Shown here: positions 22,878 to 31,268 of the stretch, one piece after another
How the letters are laid out: the number at the start of each line of letters is the position of its first letter
How positions within the stretch are numbered: position 1 is the first letter of the stretch
NCBI GenBank assembly: GCA_002413075.1
Contig: DHWG01000039.1
Coordinates: 1-34,887 of the forward strand
Origin: Desulfosporosinus sp. UBA5188
Lineage (GTDB): Bacteria > Bacillota > Desulfitobacteriia > Desulfitobacteriales > Desulfitobacteriaceae
Length of the DNA stretch: 34,887 bases
Direction of reading: 5' to 3'
Program-made: the position numbers and the translations under genes
The notes under the pieces: model-generated
The model's database searches: none
The model's input: the letters and a program-made list of their open reading frames with translations, nothing else
What the model was told of the DNA's origin: nothing

Positions 22878-24140
22878 TTAGAAAATAAGTAAGGACAGTA
22901 AGGCTCCTGCAATAATAATCCACAGGGTATCTACTTTGGTGAATCTCTGTACTCCAAAAGCGGCCAGAGCCATTCCACAAGTGGGCAAATCGACTAACGA
23001 GCTACCTGTCAATTTGAAGATAACGGCCCATAGAGTGCCGAAAAATGCAGCGACAATTCCCCTAATAACCATTTTCACTTTATCGACCTTGCCGGCTCGA
23101 TTATATAGGTCTGAAATGATATTTATCACCGCGAATGAAGGTAAATACATATTGGCCATAGCCAGTGCCGCTCCGAAGATACCTGCTACTTTATAGCCAA
23201 TAAATGCCGAGATTACTGTGACCGGGCCGGGCGTTAGTAAGCTTAGCGCTAGAGCGACTCCAAATTCCTTGTCATTGACAAAGTGATATTGATTCACCAT
23301 GGCGTCTTGAATGAACGGCAACATAGCATAGCCGCTCCCAAAGGTTAGGCCCCCGATCCCGAATAAGGAGTTTCCTAGATTTTGAAAGATGGGATTGCTG
23401 TAATTAACCATAAAGTTAATCACAAGTAGAACAGCAAGCAGCACTAACATAGTCACGTATTTTTTCTTACTGAATTCAAACTTAATGGCTGAAACGGCTC
23501 TCTGAGAAGGCTTCTTTGCAACCCAAAACTTCTTATCCATCACAGCTTTCCAACCAGAGAATTTAATAGTTAGGAAGGCAAACACTAAACTTACCGCTCC
23601 AGCAGCAACTAGAAGCGCAAAAATATTTACCTTCAGAAAATACACCATAACAAACCCACCAGCTGCTAGAATTGTCAACTGCGGGGTGTTTACCCCCTTT
23701 TTCCAGAGGTCTATAATGGTGTTTAAGACAAGACCCACAACTAAAGCCCCGACTCCTTTAAATAGCGAGGAGACTAAAGGAACATCGTTATAGTTTAGAT
23801 ATAGATGAGCAAGAAAGACCATGGACACAAAACAAGGAATCACGAAAAAGATACTAGCCACTAAGGCGCCTGGAAAACCCCTTAGGAAATAGCCTATGTA
23901 AGTGTTTAGATTTACGGCAGGTGCCCCTGGTAAGAGCTGCGAAAGGGCTAAACCGTTCAGGTATTCCTCATCGGTCATCCAGTTTTTCTTGTCAACCAAA
24001 GACTTTTTCGCTTCCCCTAGAGCGGCTAAACTATAAGACACAAGTCCTATGTGAAGAAAAACCTTAGCTATTTCGAAGAGGCTAACAGACCTCGGTGGTC
24101 CGAACGGTTGCTTAATCTCATTTCCCGTATTCTTTTCCAT
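22878..24140 (-). CDS. chrA: Chromate transporter ChrA (two-domain form)
   Basis: A 420-residue membrane protein with two homologous halves. The first has LFEIAKVFLHIGLVSYSLAALGE and LSQLLPGAPAVNLNTYIGY; the second has GIGGLTFGSGYAMLPFIQDAMV and LLTPGPVTVISAFIGYKVAG. The P-G-P motif and paired layout define the CHR family, which moves chromate and possibly other oxyanions. It is the last gene of a minus-strand operon after a MOT1-type molybdate transporter (62-base gap), so an oxyanion role beyond chromate, or removal of a toxic analogue, is plausible. GGGAGG lies before the ATG. Confidence 0.88.
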   Translation of the reverse strand: MEKNTGNEIKQPFGPPRSVSLFEIAKVFLHIGLVSYSLAALGEAKKSLVDKKNWMTDEEYLNGLALSQLLPGAPAVNLNTYIGYFLRGFPGALVASIFFVIPCFVSMVFLAHLYLNYNDVPLVSSLFKGVGALVVGLVLNTIIDLWKKGVNTPQLTILAAGGFVMVYFLKVNIFALLVAAGAVSLVFAFLTIKFSGWKAVMDKKFWVAKKPSQRAVSAIKFEFSKKKYVTMLVLLAVLLVINFMVNYSNPIFQNLGNSLFGIGGLTFGSGYAMLPFIQDAMVNQYHFVNDKEFGVALALSLLTPGPVTVISAFIGYKVAGIFGAALAMANMYLPSFAVINIISDLYNRAGKVDKVKMVIRGIVAAFFGTLWAVIFKLTGSSLVDLPTCGMALAAFGVQRFTKVDTLWIIIAGALLSLLIF

Positions 24141-24202
24141 GAATTAAACCTCCCTCATCAAACAACCGTTTAAACAATCCTTCGTAATGACCTGCTCGCC
24201 GT

Positions 24203-25366
24203 TTAAACCTTGAAGATTTTTCTTTTTAACATTTCCTGCATAACTAATCCGGCAATAAAACCTATTCCCATATTCCATAGAGAGAAACCCGCAGTGACTA
24301 ATAACGTATAATAGTCACTTTTTTCTCGGCCTACATCACGAGCAGAAACAGCTAGTTCCAACCCGGCAAAGAATAAAATTACGCCTAGTACACTTGCTGG
24401 GAAAATCTTAAACAACAGTAAAATTGAACTACTGAAACACAATCCAACGGTGAGTAGGATCCCCCCTAAAATGACGAGTGAACCACCAGTACGAGCACCA
24501 AAACGAACATGTCCTGCCATTCCACCAGCACCATGACACATGGGTATTCCCCCAAATATAGGAGAAATCAGGTTCATTATCCCTTGAGAGATGGCTATTT
24601 TCTTTTCGGTCACTGGATGTTCGGGGAATAATCTATTATTTTCGACTGTGATAGCAATCACCGCATTGCCAAGCGTTAATGGTATTTGGGGAATGCCGAG
24701 AACGAGTGTACCCGTTACGAAGTCAGACCATGTAATGTGACCTAAAGCAAACTGTGGAAGTTGAAACGATAGATGTATCGTCGCCAATTCTTTCAAAAGT
24801 CCGGGGTCCTTGACAAGAGCCGCAATAATTCCAAAGATAATTAAGGCAAACATAGCTGGAACACGTTTATTAGTAAGGAGTAAAAATGTGAGTAGTAAGG
24901 CAATAATAGCTACGATGAAATCTGTTTTCATCATTTTAGTGCCTTCCATAATGAAAAGAAGGCCAAGTCCCAATACTATTCCCCGAATAACGGGTTTAGT
25001 CGCTATTTTAGAGACATAGTTGAGGGTACCCGTTAGTCCTAAGATCAGCCAAAAAAGACCTGTGAAAATACCGGCTCCCCATACCATTCCAGGCGTAATA
25101 ACTGCGGCTTGAGTAATAGCAGCACCGCCAATAGCTTTCATGGGCTGGATAGGAATGGGTGTTTTATAATACAGCCCAGAGCCAATGAGCAAAATTCCAA
25201 ACATAAATAGAACACCTAAGGGGTTCAGCTTCATAATTGTGATATAACCGACTATAAATGGGATGAGTGTCCCAAGGTCACCAAAAGCGCCGGCCCACTC
25301 CGAGCGATCATAACGGTTACCAGGTTTTTGAGCTGATTGTTTTGTTTCCTCGGTAGTCTTAGGCAT
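24203..25366 (-). CDS. MOT1/SulP-like molybdate (or sulfate) transporter
   Basis: A 387-residue protein with about ten helices. EWAGAFGDLGTLIPFIVGY at the start and PIPIQPMKAIGGAAITQ in the first half are the two signature stretches of the MOT1 molybdate transporter family, a shortened SulP relative lacking the STAS domain; the second half mirrors them with LVLGIPQIPLTLGNAVIA and SPIFGGIPMCHGAGGMAGH. Molybdate is the usual substrate, with sulfate or tungstate possible. I start at the ATG at 25366 with GGAGG upstream; the GTG 15 bases earlier overlaps that site. It sits 40 bases after a WtpA-like protein, which supports molybdate or tungstate. Confidence 0.88.
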   Translation of the reverse strand: MPKTTEETKQSAQKPGNRYDRSEWAGAFGDLGTLIPFIVGYITIMKLNPLGVLFMFGILLIGSGLYYKTPIPIQPMKAIGGAAITQAAVITPGMVWGAGIFTGLFWLILGLTGTLNYVSKIATKPVIRGIVLGLGLLFIMEGTKMMKTDFIVAIIALLLTFLLLTNKRVPAMFALIIFGIIAALVKDPGLLKELATIHLSFQLPQFALGHITWSDFVTGTLVLGIPQIPLTLGNAVIAITVENNRLFPEHPVTEKKIAISQGIMNLISPIFGGIPMCHGAGGMAGHVRFGARTGGSLVILGGILLTVGLCFSSSILLLFKIFPASVLGVILFFAGLELAVSARDVGREKSDYYTLLVTAGFSLWNMGIGFIAGLVMQEMLKRKIFKV

Positions 25367-25406
25367 TGTATCAACCTCCACCCTATTAATTTAGATCATG
25401 CAATCA

Positions 25407-26231
25407 TTAGCAGGGAATAAGACCACATTCCTCAAGAATTGAAGAACCTTCTGGCCCAGTAAGGATATCAACAAACGATCGAGCCAGCTCTGGATTTAGG
25501 CTATCCCTAGAGATTCCAATCGCAAATTCTATGGGTTTACCGTGCATGATGATGTTTTTCCCAGGAATCTTACTTTCAACGGTTACAGCAGCCTGGTCAT
25601 AAAAATTGGCATGAGCAGGATTAGAAAGGTTTATCTTTGAAGGAAGGACTATATAGGGAAGCCCTAACTGTTTGGCCTCCGAGGAATAAAGAAAAGCATA
25701 ATCAACTTTTCCTGTAAATAAAGCTTTCGCAAGGTCTAATGATTTAGGATGAAGTGAGTAAGGAATACAGGCGCCTTCCAGGGCCTCGTATAAACCGGAC
25801 CTGCCATAAAACTTTTCAGCCAATTGCCAAACCATCAGTGTTCTGTAACCGCAAGGATCAAGATGATGGTCAGAACGCGCAAAATCAACGTGTGGATTAA
25901 GTAACGTATCAACCCAATTGTCTTCAGTAATCGTCTTGCTTCCCCTGGAAGTTCGATCATATCCAATGACGAGTTGATCAGCGGCGAAGATAAAGTAGTT
26001 TCCCACCAGATCGGGAACCAGCAACTCAGCAAATAAGGCTTGGTCAGCTAGCACAATCACGTCATAATGCTCTCCCGATAATAACCGTTTGGCGCCCTCT
26101 CTTGATCCGGCCCCTTTAATCTCAACATTGAGACCGGTGTTCTGTTTTATCAATATTTCCAGACAATCTTCGACCACTCGCTGCAGAGCTCCCGCATGGA
26201 TAATTTTCAGAGACTTTTTATCACCCATCAT
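25407..26231 (-). CDS. WtpA/ModA-like oxyanion-binding protein without signal peptide
   Basis: A 274-residue periplasmic-binding fold of the tungstate/molybdate group. It begins directly with the first strand (MMGDKKSLKIIHAGALQRVVEDC), continues KGAGSREGAKRL, FAADQLVIGYDR, the strongly WtpA-like DPCGYRTLMVWQLAE, KVDYAFLYSSEA and AIGISRDS, and ends GPEGSSILEECGLIPC. There is no signal peptide or lipobox, and no room for one: its start overlaps the stop of the PadR gene (ATGA). It should therefore be cytosolic, unlike transport-linked relatives. Followed by a MOT1 transporter, it may sense or buffer molybdate/tungstate and act with the PadR regulator. No modBC-type permease is nearby. Confidence 0.85.
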   Translation of the reverse strand: MMGDKKSLKIIHAGALQRVVEDCLEILIKQNTGLNVEIKGAGSREGAKRLLSGEHYDVIVLADQALFAELLVPDLVGNYFIFAADQLVIGYDRTSRGSKTITEDNWVDTLLNPHVDFARSDHHLDPCGYRTLMVWQLAEKFYGRSGLYEALEGACIPYSLHPKSLDLAKALFTGKVDYAFLYSSEAKQLGLPYIVLPSKINLSNPAHANFYDQAAVTVESKIPGKNIIMHGKPIEFAIGISRDSLNPELARSFVDILTGPEGSSILEECGLIPC

Positions 26232-26629
26232 TGCTTATCTCCTCCTTCATCCAGCTTAGATAAGGATTCGTCAAATTGGGAATAGCTCCTCAGGAAATTC
26301 TCTAACTTCGCTTTTTGCTCAGCAAGATAAGCGGACCATACTTTTAGAGCCTCCAAGCCTTGGGGAATCAATTCATAAAGTCGCCTACCTGGGCCTGACT
26401 CCCCAACTTCCCAATGAGATCTAATTAAACCATCCTTATCCATACGCCTCAGATTTCGATAAACGGTGGCTGGGTCGGCTTCTCCGGTTTTGAACGCTGC
26501 CTCATTGAGGCGTTGAATTAACTCATATCCGTGAGATGGCTGTTGTCCTAAAAGGAGAAGTAATTCGGCTTGAATCGTCTGATCAATAGGAATCGTTAAT
26601 TTGAATTTTCGTATCATCTCTTCGTCCAT
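26228..26629 (-). CDS. PadR-family transcriptional regulator
   Basis: A 133-residue protein. Residues ~15-95 form a PadR winged helix: QAELLLLLGQQPSHGYELIQRLNE, then DPATVYRNLRRMDKDGLI and the wing RRLYELIPQGLEAL. A short C-terminal dimer helix follows. PadR proteins are usually repressors. The gene heads a minus-strand operon and its stop overlaps the start of the cytosolic binding protein by 4 bases, which couples their translation. GAGGTGA lies upstream of the ATG. An imperfect inverted repeat (TATATGttCAC with GTGcaTATA, about 26632-26669) covers the ribosome site and leader and might be its operator. Confidence 0.87.
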   Translation of the reverse strand: MDEEMIRKFKLTIPIDQTIQAELLLLLGQQPSHGYELIQRLNEAAFKTGEADPATVYRNLRRMDKDGLIRSHWEVGESGPGRRLYELIPQGLEALKVWSAYLAEQKAKLENFLRSYSQFDESLSKLDEGGDKQ

Positions 26630-26876
26630 AGATATATGTTCACCTCAGTTACCTTCACTGTGCATATAGCTTCAATATATACCTATTCTACAGCTTGCAA
26701 TAATTTCCTCTTAACGGCAAAAAGAATCGTCTGAAAGTTATAAAATTAAGGCTAATTATGATAAGATGATTAATGATTATAAACTAGGAAAGAAACAGAT
26801 TTTCAAATGACTATAAATTAATGGATAAATAAATTAAAGACATAGAGATAGATTTTTTGAAGAGAGAGGGTGTCCA

Positions 26877-28484
26877 ATGCCTACTAAAAATGATGTCGAA
26901 CGTGTCTTGGAGAACCGGGATTGGAAACAACTTAACATCTGGGCGAAAGAAAATAAGAATGTCTATCGACAATTAATGGCGCGCATCTATGTTAAGGATG
27001 GCCTTGTTTTCTGGCGGGCGGTCGAAGCTTTAGGGGTTTTCGCTCGTACCATTGAGCAAGACGACCGGAAGTATGCCGTTGAACTCGTGCGTCGTTATTT
27101 TTGGATGTTGAACGATGAATCCGGGGGAACGGCTTGGAACGCCTCTGAGGCTATTGGAAGTCTTCTGGCTCATTGTCCAAATACCTGCGGTCATTTTAAT
27201 TGGATGCTTTCTGGGCTGTTAGAAGATGAAAGTTTAAGCGAGGGTGCGCTGTGGGGACTAGCACAACTAGCACAGAACGCGCCCCATCTAATAGATCCGC
27301 TCGAGGAGAGGATCAGACCTTTCTTAGAATCTGAGGACTCGCTAGCTAGGGGATTCGCTGCGTTCATCTATGAGTTGATGAGAATCTCACAAAATGGCCT
27401 GGATCTAAAACGCGAAGAGGGGCTTAAGTGGAGTGTCCCTCTTGATCTAGACACCCGTTTAAAGAACGATCAGAATCAAATAGAAATCTATCAAGACGGT
27501 CAACTCATTAGTTACCAAGTTCAGGAACTTTGGAGTGCGCAGACCGTTTCTTTTTGGACGGAGCGAGTGACCATCAAAGACCTCGAGGTTGAGCTAACGG
27601 TTGCTTCGACTGAGATGGGATTATGCTGGCTAGGACTTGGGCCGTCAATTGAAAATGAGGAGATATTGCGTACTTGGACGTCACGCTGGCTACCAAAATA
27701 CTTCTTAATTCGGAAGCGAGAGCCCAATAGTGAGGCTATTCTTCAACTACAAGAGTACCTTGCTGAAAAACGCAAGGAATTTACAATCCCTCTTCATCAG
27801 ATTGGAACACCTTTTCAGCGTCAGGTTTGGCACGAACTTCTGCGTATTCCGTTCGGAGAGACACGTAGTTATGGTGAAATAGCGACAAAAATAAAAAACC
27901 TCAAAGGGCAGAGAGCCGTGGGCATGGCTAACCATAGAAATCCTATTGGCGTGATAGTGCCCTGCCACCGAGTCATCGGTAAAAACGGAAATCTTACGGG
28001 CTATGCCGGAGGTTTGGACATTAAACAAAGGCTCTTGGAGCTGGAAGGGGCTATTTTGCCATTGATCAGTGACACAACTCATAATAAAAGAACAGACAAG
28101 GAAAACACGGAAGAGTCCCTCTTTATGGGGGTAGAACATATTGGGATTAAGGCCTTAGAGATGGAGAAGGCCATCCAGTTTTACGTGCAGGTACTGGGTT
28201 TTGAATTTTTATACCGCATTAAACCTGGTAAGGTAGAATTGGCTTTTTTAGATTTAGGGGGTACGATCGTGGAACTGGTCGAAGTGGCTGAGGGTGCTCG
28301 TTATGAGGATGGGGTGGTGAACCACTTGGCGATCAGGGTAGCGGATATTTTTAAAGCCATTGAGCACTTAAAAGCTCAGCAAGTGGAGCTGAGCTCCTCT
28401 GAGCCAATGGCTTTGGGTGAAGGACGGTTTAATCTCTTCTTTCGCGGCCCGAGCGGAGAAAAACTTGAACTATATCAGGGGTAG
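26877..28484 (+). CDS. Three-part fusion: HEAT-like repeats, O6-alkylguanine-DNA methyltransferase, VOC domain
   Basis: One open frame of 535 residues. Residues ~1-190 are helical HEAT-like repeats (FWRAVEALGVFAR, WNASEAIGSLLAH, EGALWGLAQLAQ), similar to a family known from sulfate reducers (DVU0298 type). Residues ~225-385 are an Ogt/MGMT with its N-terminal ribonuclease-like part (VELTVASTEMGLCWLG), FQRQVWHELLRIPFGETRSYGEIA, and the active site VPCHRV with acceptor Cys363. Residues 417-535 are a VOC/glyoxalase-like domain with a possible metal set His, Glu, His, Glu in VEHIGI, TIVELVE, VNHLAIRV and KLELYQ. The linker (~395-415) is charged. Met417 has GGAAGAG 9 bases upstream, so the VOC part may also be made alone. 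No stop or frameshift separates the parts. Confidence 0.88.
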   Translation: MPTKNDVERVLENRDWKQLNIWAKENKNVYRQLMARIYVKDGLVFWRAVEALGVFARTIEQDDRKYAVELVRRYFWMLNDESGGTAWNASEAIGSLLAHCPNTCGHFNWMLSGLLEDESLSEGALWGLAQLAQNAPHLIDPLEERIRPFLESEDSLARGFAAFIYELMRISQNGLDLKREEGLKWSVPLDLDTRLKNDQNQIEIYQDGQLISYQVQELWSAQTVSFWTERVTIKDLEVELTVASTEMGLCWLGLGPSIENEEILRTWTSRWLPKYFLIRKREPNSEAILQLQEYLAEKRKEFTIPLHQIGTPFQRQVWHELLRIPFGETRSYGEIATKIKNLKGQRAVGMANHRNPIGVIVPCHRVIGKNGNLTGYAGGLDIKQRLLELEGAILPLISDTTHNKRTDKENTEESLFMGVEHIGIKALEMEKAIQFYVQVLGFEFLYRIKPGKVELAFLDLGGTIVELVEVAEGARYEDGVVNHLAIRVADIFKAIEHLKAQQVELSSSEPMALGEGRFNLFFRGPSGEKLELYQG

Positions 28485-28539
28485 AAGGCATTGACTTAAA
28501 TGTTTGGCGATAATTTTCAAAAAGAATGGAATTAAAGAT

Positions 28540-29493
28540 ATGGAAAAGCGATATCACACCTTTAATGCACAGCTGCGGGAAAGGTTCGGAGGAAAAATAT
28601 TTAAGGTCCCCTTGGATGCTGGATTTACGTGTCCAAACCGAGATGGGACGCTGGGAATCGGCGGGTGTGTCTACTGTAGCGAGCGAGGCTCCGGGGATTT
28701 TGCAGGAGATCAGAGGTTATCGATTCCCGATCAATTTATTGAAGTGAAGGAACGGATGAAGAGAAAATGGCCCAATGCGCAGTATATCGCATATTTCCAA
28801 GCGTATACCAATACCTATGCTCCGATAAAGCGGTTGAAAGAGGTGTATGAAGAGGCCCTGGCACAGGAGAATGTTGTCGGATTAGCCATCTCAACAAGGC
28901 CTGACTGTCTACCGCAGGAGGTTCTTCAGTATCTTGAGGAACTAAACCGGAAAACCTATTTATGGGTGGAATTGGGGTTGCAAAGTAGTCATGATCGGAC
29001 GCTGGAATGGATTGGGAGGGGGCATGATTATGCCCAATTCCTGAAGGGCTTTGAGCAGTTGCACTCCAGAGGAATACGAGTTTGTGTCCATATAATCCTT
29101 GGTCTGCCTGGAGAAACGATGGCGGAGATGCTACAAACTGCGCAAACGGTGGCCAAACTGCCTTTAGAGGGAATTAAGATTCATCTAATGCATGTTTTGA
29201 AGGGGACTGCGTTGGCAACAATGTATCAGCGAGAGCCGTTTGAGCTTATGACGAAAGAGGCCTATGTTTCGCTCGTTGTCGATATACTAGAGATCCTACC
29301 TTCAGAGATGGTGATTCATCGGTTAACCGGAGACGGTCCACCAGATGAGCTGATTGGACCTCTCTGGAGTCGCAAAAAATGGGAGATCCTTAATGCGATC
29401 GATGCTGAGTTAGAACGGCGAGATTCATGGCAAGGAAAAAAGGCAGAGATAAAAGATAGCGATCTCGAAAGATCGCTACAAGAAGGAGAGTAG
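28540..29493 (+). CDS. YhcC-type radical SAM protein (TIGR01212 family)
   Basis: A 317-residue protein. It begins MEKRYHTFNAQLRERFGGKIFKVPLDAGFTCPN; the cluster-binding motif is C-P-N-R-D-G-T-x5-C-V-Y-C. It continues with FQAYTNTYAP, STRPDCLP, ELGLQSSHDRTL and ILGLPGET, the set of motifs typical of the YhcC/Elp3-like family. The substrate is unknown; members are suspected of modifying RNA or small molecules. The ribosome site is weak; I chose ATG 28540 because homologues start at this point, although a TTG at 28504 is in frame. It follows the fusion gene by 55 bases and is probably co-transcribed. A hairpin AGCGATC/GATCGCT lies in its last codons (29458-29477). Confidence 0.88.
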   Translation: MEKRYHTFNAQLRERFGGKIFKVPLDAGFTCPNRDGTLGIGGCVYCSERGSGDFAGDQRLSIPDQFIEVKERMKRKWPNAQYIAYFQAYTNTYAPIKRLKEVYEEALAQENVVGLAISTRPDCLPQEVLQYLEELNRKTYLWVELGLQSSHDRTLEWIGRGHDYAQFLKGFEQLHSRGIRVCVHIILGLPGETMAEMLQTAQTVAKLPLEGIKIHLMHVLKGTALATMYQREPFELMTKEAYVSLVVDILEILPSEMVIHRLTGDGPPDELIGPLWSRKKWEILNAIDAELERRDSWQGKKAEIKDSDLERSLQEGE

Positions 29494-29497
29494 GAGA

Positions 29498-29680
29498 TTA
29501 TGGCCTCAAGGTAGGCCTTAACGACAGGGACGGGTAAATGTTTGGGTTAGAAATGATCGTGTTTCTTGGTTCGGGTGGAGAAAGTTTGACGCCGGGGGCC
29601 AAGTTCAAGTACCGTTGCAAATCTGAATTGGCATCAAGGATCAGTTGGGCTATTTGGTCGTTATTGAGGCGTTCTGTCAT
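29498..29680 (-). CDS. Small unknown protein downstream of glutamate aminomutase
   Basis: A 60-residue hydrophilic protein with no family I recognise. It starts MTERLNNDQIAQLILDANSDLQRYLNL, probably helical, and then has a proline-rich tail (PGVKLSPPEPRN ... IYPSLSLRP). GGGAG lies 9 bases before the ATG. The gene starts 37 bases after the aminomutase stop on the same strand, so it is likely in that transcript. Its position suggests a link to the aminomutase, but nothing in the sequence shows what it does. It converges with the YhcC-type gene with 4 bases between stops. Confidence 0.55.
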   Translation of the reverse strand: MTERLNNDQIAQLILDANSDLQRYLNLAPGVKLSPPEPRNTIISNPNIYPSLSLRPTLRP

Positions 29681-29717
29681 GTTACACAGCTCCCTTCAAG
29701 GTGGCTTTTCCTATGAG

Positions 29718-30965
29718 TTAGGGTGTTTCATACTGAACGTATTTTCCTTCCCAAGTACGCAAAACCGCTTTATTTTCTTTAAGGGACACGAGGTATTGAG
29801 GCGTAATAGGCGTCTTGCCGCCACCTTTTGGGGCATTAATAATATAAGTTGGTACAGCAAGTCCTGACGTATACCCTCGTAACTGCTCTATAATGGCGAT
29901 TCCGTCTTGGATTGGAGTCACGAAATGACGGGTCCCTTTGACGTTTTTAGCATGGAAGATATAGTAGGGGCGAACTCTGATCTTGAGTAGTTCTTGATTG
30001 AGCTTTTTCATGACTTCTGGCGTATTGTTAATGCCCTTGAGCAGAACAGCCTGATTGCCTAGGACCACACCGGCTGCAACGAGTTTGTCAGCCGCATTTT
30101 TAGCGTCTTTGGTAATTTCTTTCGGGTGGTTGAACTGAGTATTGATGTAAATTGGAGGGTATTTTGCCAAGACTGCACATAACTCATCCGTAATGCGCAT
30201 GGGTAGAGTGACTGGAGCTCGTGTCCCAAGGCGCTTGATTTCTACATGGGGAATGGCATGAAGTTCTCCGAGTAGCCAATCTAAGGTTTCATCACTAAGC
30301 AGCAAAGCATCGCCCCCGGTCACTAAGACATCTCGGATTTCGGGGTTTGCCCGAATGTAGTCGAGGGCTGCTTCAAGCTGAACTCGTGGTGAGTGTGTAT
30401 CTGTTTCCCCAATATTACGCCTGCGTTGACAATGTCGGCAGTACATAGCGCACATGTTGGTGACATTAATGATGAGTCGATCTGGGTAACGCCGCGTTAT
30501 GCTGGGAGCGGGAGAGGTGATTTCTTCTCCCATGGGATCATCTTCACCAAAATCTTCGACCAGTTCTTCGAAGGTGGGTAATCCCTGGAGGCGGATAGGA
30601 TCGAAAGGATCGGTATCATCCATTAAACTGAGATAATAAGGTGATACAGCCCAGCGAAATGTTTTCCCTACACGTTCAATTTCCAAACGTCGCTCGGTTG
30701 TTAAGGGTAGTAGAGAAGCGAGGACATGGGAGTCTGATATTCTGTGCGCCATTTGCCAATGCCAATCTTCCCAGTCTTCAAGCGTTGCACTAAAATAGTT
30801 TAGAAGCGTTGAACGACGAGCTTCGTACATTTCTGAACATGATAATCCCGTCGGAATCGTCTTAGATTGCTGGAGATAAGGGACGACCATCTGTTTAAGT
30901 TCTCCGGCTCGTTGCAGTGCATATTGACGAAAGTCTTCTGGACGGTTTTGTAGTTGAACAGACAT
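29718..30965 (-). CDS. eam: Glutamate 2,3-aminomutase (lysine 2,3-aminomutase family)
   Basis: A 415-residue radical SAM and PLP enzyme. The cluster motif is C-A-M-Y-C-R-H-C; the PLP lysine is Lys384 in PKGGGK. In lysine 2,3-aminomutase two aspartates, 37 residues apart, bind the lysine side-chain amine. Here those places hold Lys340 (HAKN) and Asn377 (IINAP), with the same 37-residue spacing and Asn-to-Lys384 spacing of 7. This Lys/Asn pair is the reported signature of glutamate 2,3-aminomutase, which makes beta-glutamate, a compatible solute. GAGGAGGG precedes the ATG. The leader holds a compact hairpin structure. The upstream divergent gene is a BusR-like osmotic regulator, which fits an osmolyte role. 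Confidence 0.88.
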   Translation of the reverse strand: MSVQLQNRPEDFRQYALQRAGELKQMVVPYLQQSKTIPTGLSCSEMYEARRSTLLNYFSATLEDWEDWHWQMAHRISDSHVLASLLPLTTERRLEIERVGKTFRWAVSPYYLSLMDDTDPFDPIRLQGLPTFEELVEDFGEDDPMGEEITSPAPSITRRYPDRLIINVTNMCAMYCRHCQRRRNIGETDTHSPRVQLEAALDYIRANPEIRDVLVTGGDALLLSDETLDWLLGELHAIPHVEIKRLGTRAPVTLPMRITDELCAVLAKYPPIYINTQFNHPKEITKDAKNAADKLVAAGVVLGNQAVLLKGINNTPEVMKKLNQELLKIRVRPYYIFHAKNVKGTRHFVTPIQDGIAIIEQLRGYTSGLAVPTYIINAPKGGGKTPITPQYLVSLKENKAVLRTWEGKYVQYETP

Positions 30966-31046
30966 TCATATCCCTCCTCGTATTTAGTTTTCTGGCTTGT
31001 CTAGTCGGACTAAGGGGGATAATAAGAGCCGTATTTTTGGACAATA

Positions 31047-31119
31047 AAGGAACCTTTCAGTCGGGTTCGAGCGCATGCTCCTAATAATTTAGGTCGATTC
31101 ACCCCAAGAATGGTTCCTT
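31047..31119 (-). ncRNA. Candidate structured leader RNA upstream of the aminomutase gene
   Basis: On the minus strand AAGGAACC (complement of 31112-31119) and GGUUCCUU (complement of 31047-31054) close a 73-base element. Inside are CCUAA-AUUA-UUAGG and GAGC-AUGC-GCUC hairpins side by side, and GGGGUGAAUCGA faces CGAACCCGAC. It lies about 80 bases before the start codon. I do not match it to a known riboswitch. The plus strand could also read it as a hairpin followed by a T6 run, so orientation is not certain. Confidence 0.45.
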
Positions 31120-31166
31120 GATTAATTGTTTTTTAAATTCAGCAATTTCGTTACATTATCCTACTA

Positions 31167-31193
31167 ACAACCTAATAATATCATGCAGGTTGT
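31167..31193. promoter_or_regulatory. Inverted repeat ACAACCT-N13-AGGTTGT between divergent genes
   Basis: A perfect 7-base inverted repeat lies about 40 bases upstream of the -10 box of the BusR-like gene. It is placed where a repressor could act on one or both divergent genes. Confidence 0.4.
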
Positions 31194-31230
31194 TTCCCGT
31201 CAATAGCATGGTGCCACTAAGATGCAGCTA

Positions 31231-31239
31231 TGTTATAAT
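31231..31239 (+). promoter_or_regulatory. Extended -10 promoter of the BusR-like gene
   Basis: TG-T-TATAAT is a perfect extended -10 element about 30 bases before the ATG; no good -35 is seen. Confidence 0.6.
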
Positions 31240-31268
31240 AGAGCAAATGGGGTAAGGGGTTGAAGGTA

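Noticed and set aside
24166..24208. Direct repeat CCGTTTAAAC at 24166-24175 and 24199-24208
   Set aside because: Only two copies, one overlapping a stop codon; no sign of an attachment site or regulator logic.
31061..31105. tRNA-like GGGTTCGA sequence on the plus strand
   Set aside because: No acceptor stem, anticodon arm or CCA context; it is one side of the aminomutase leader structure.
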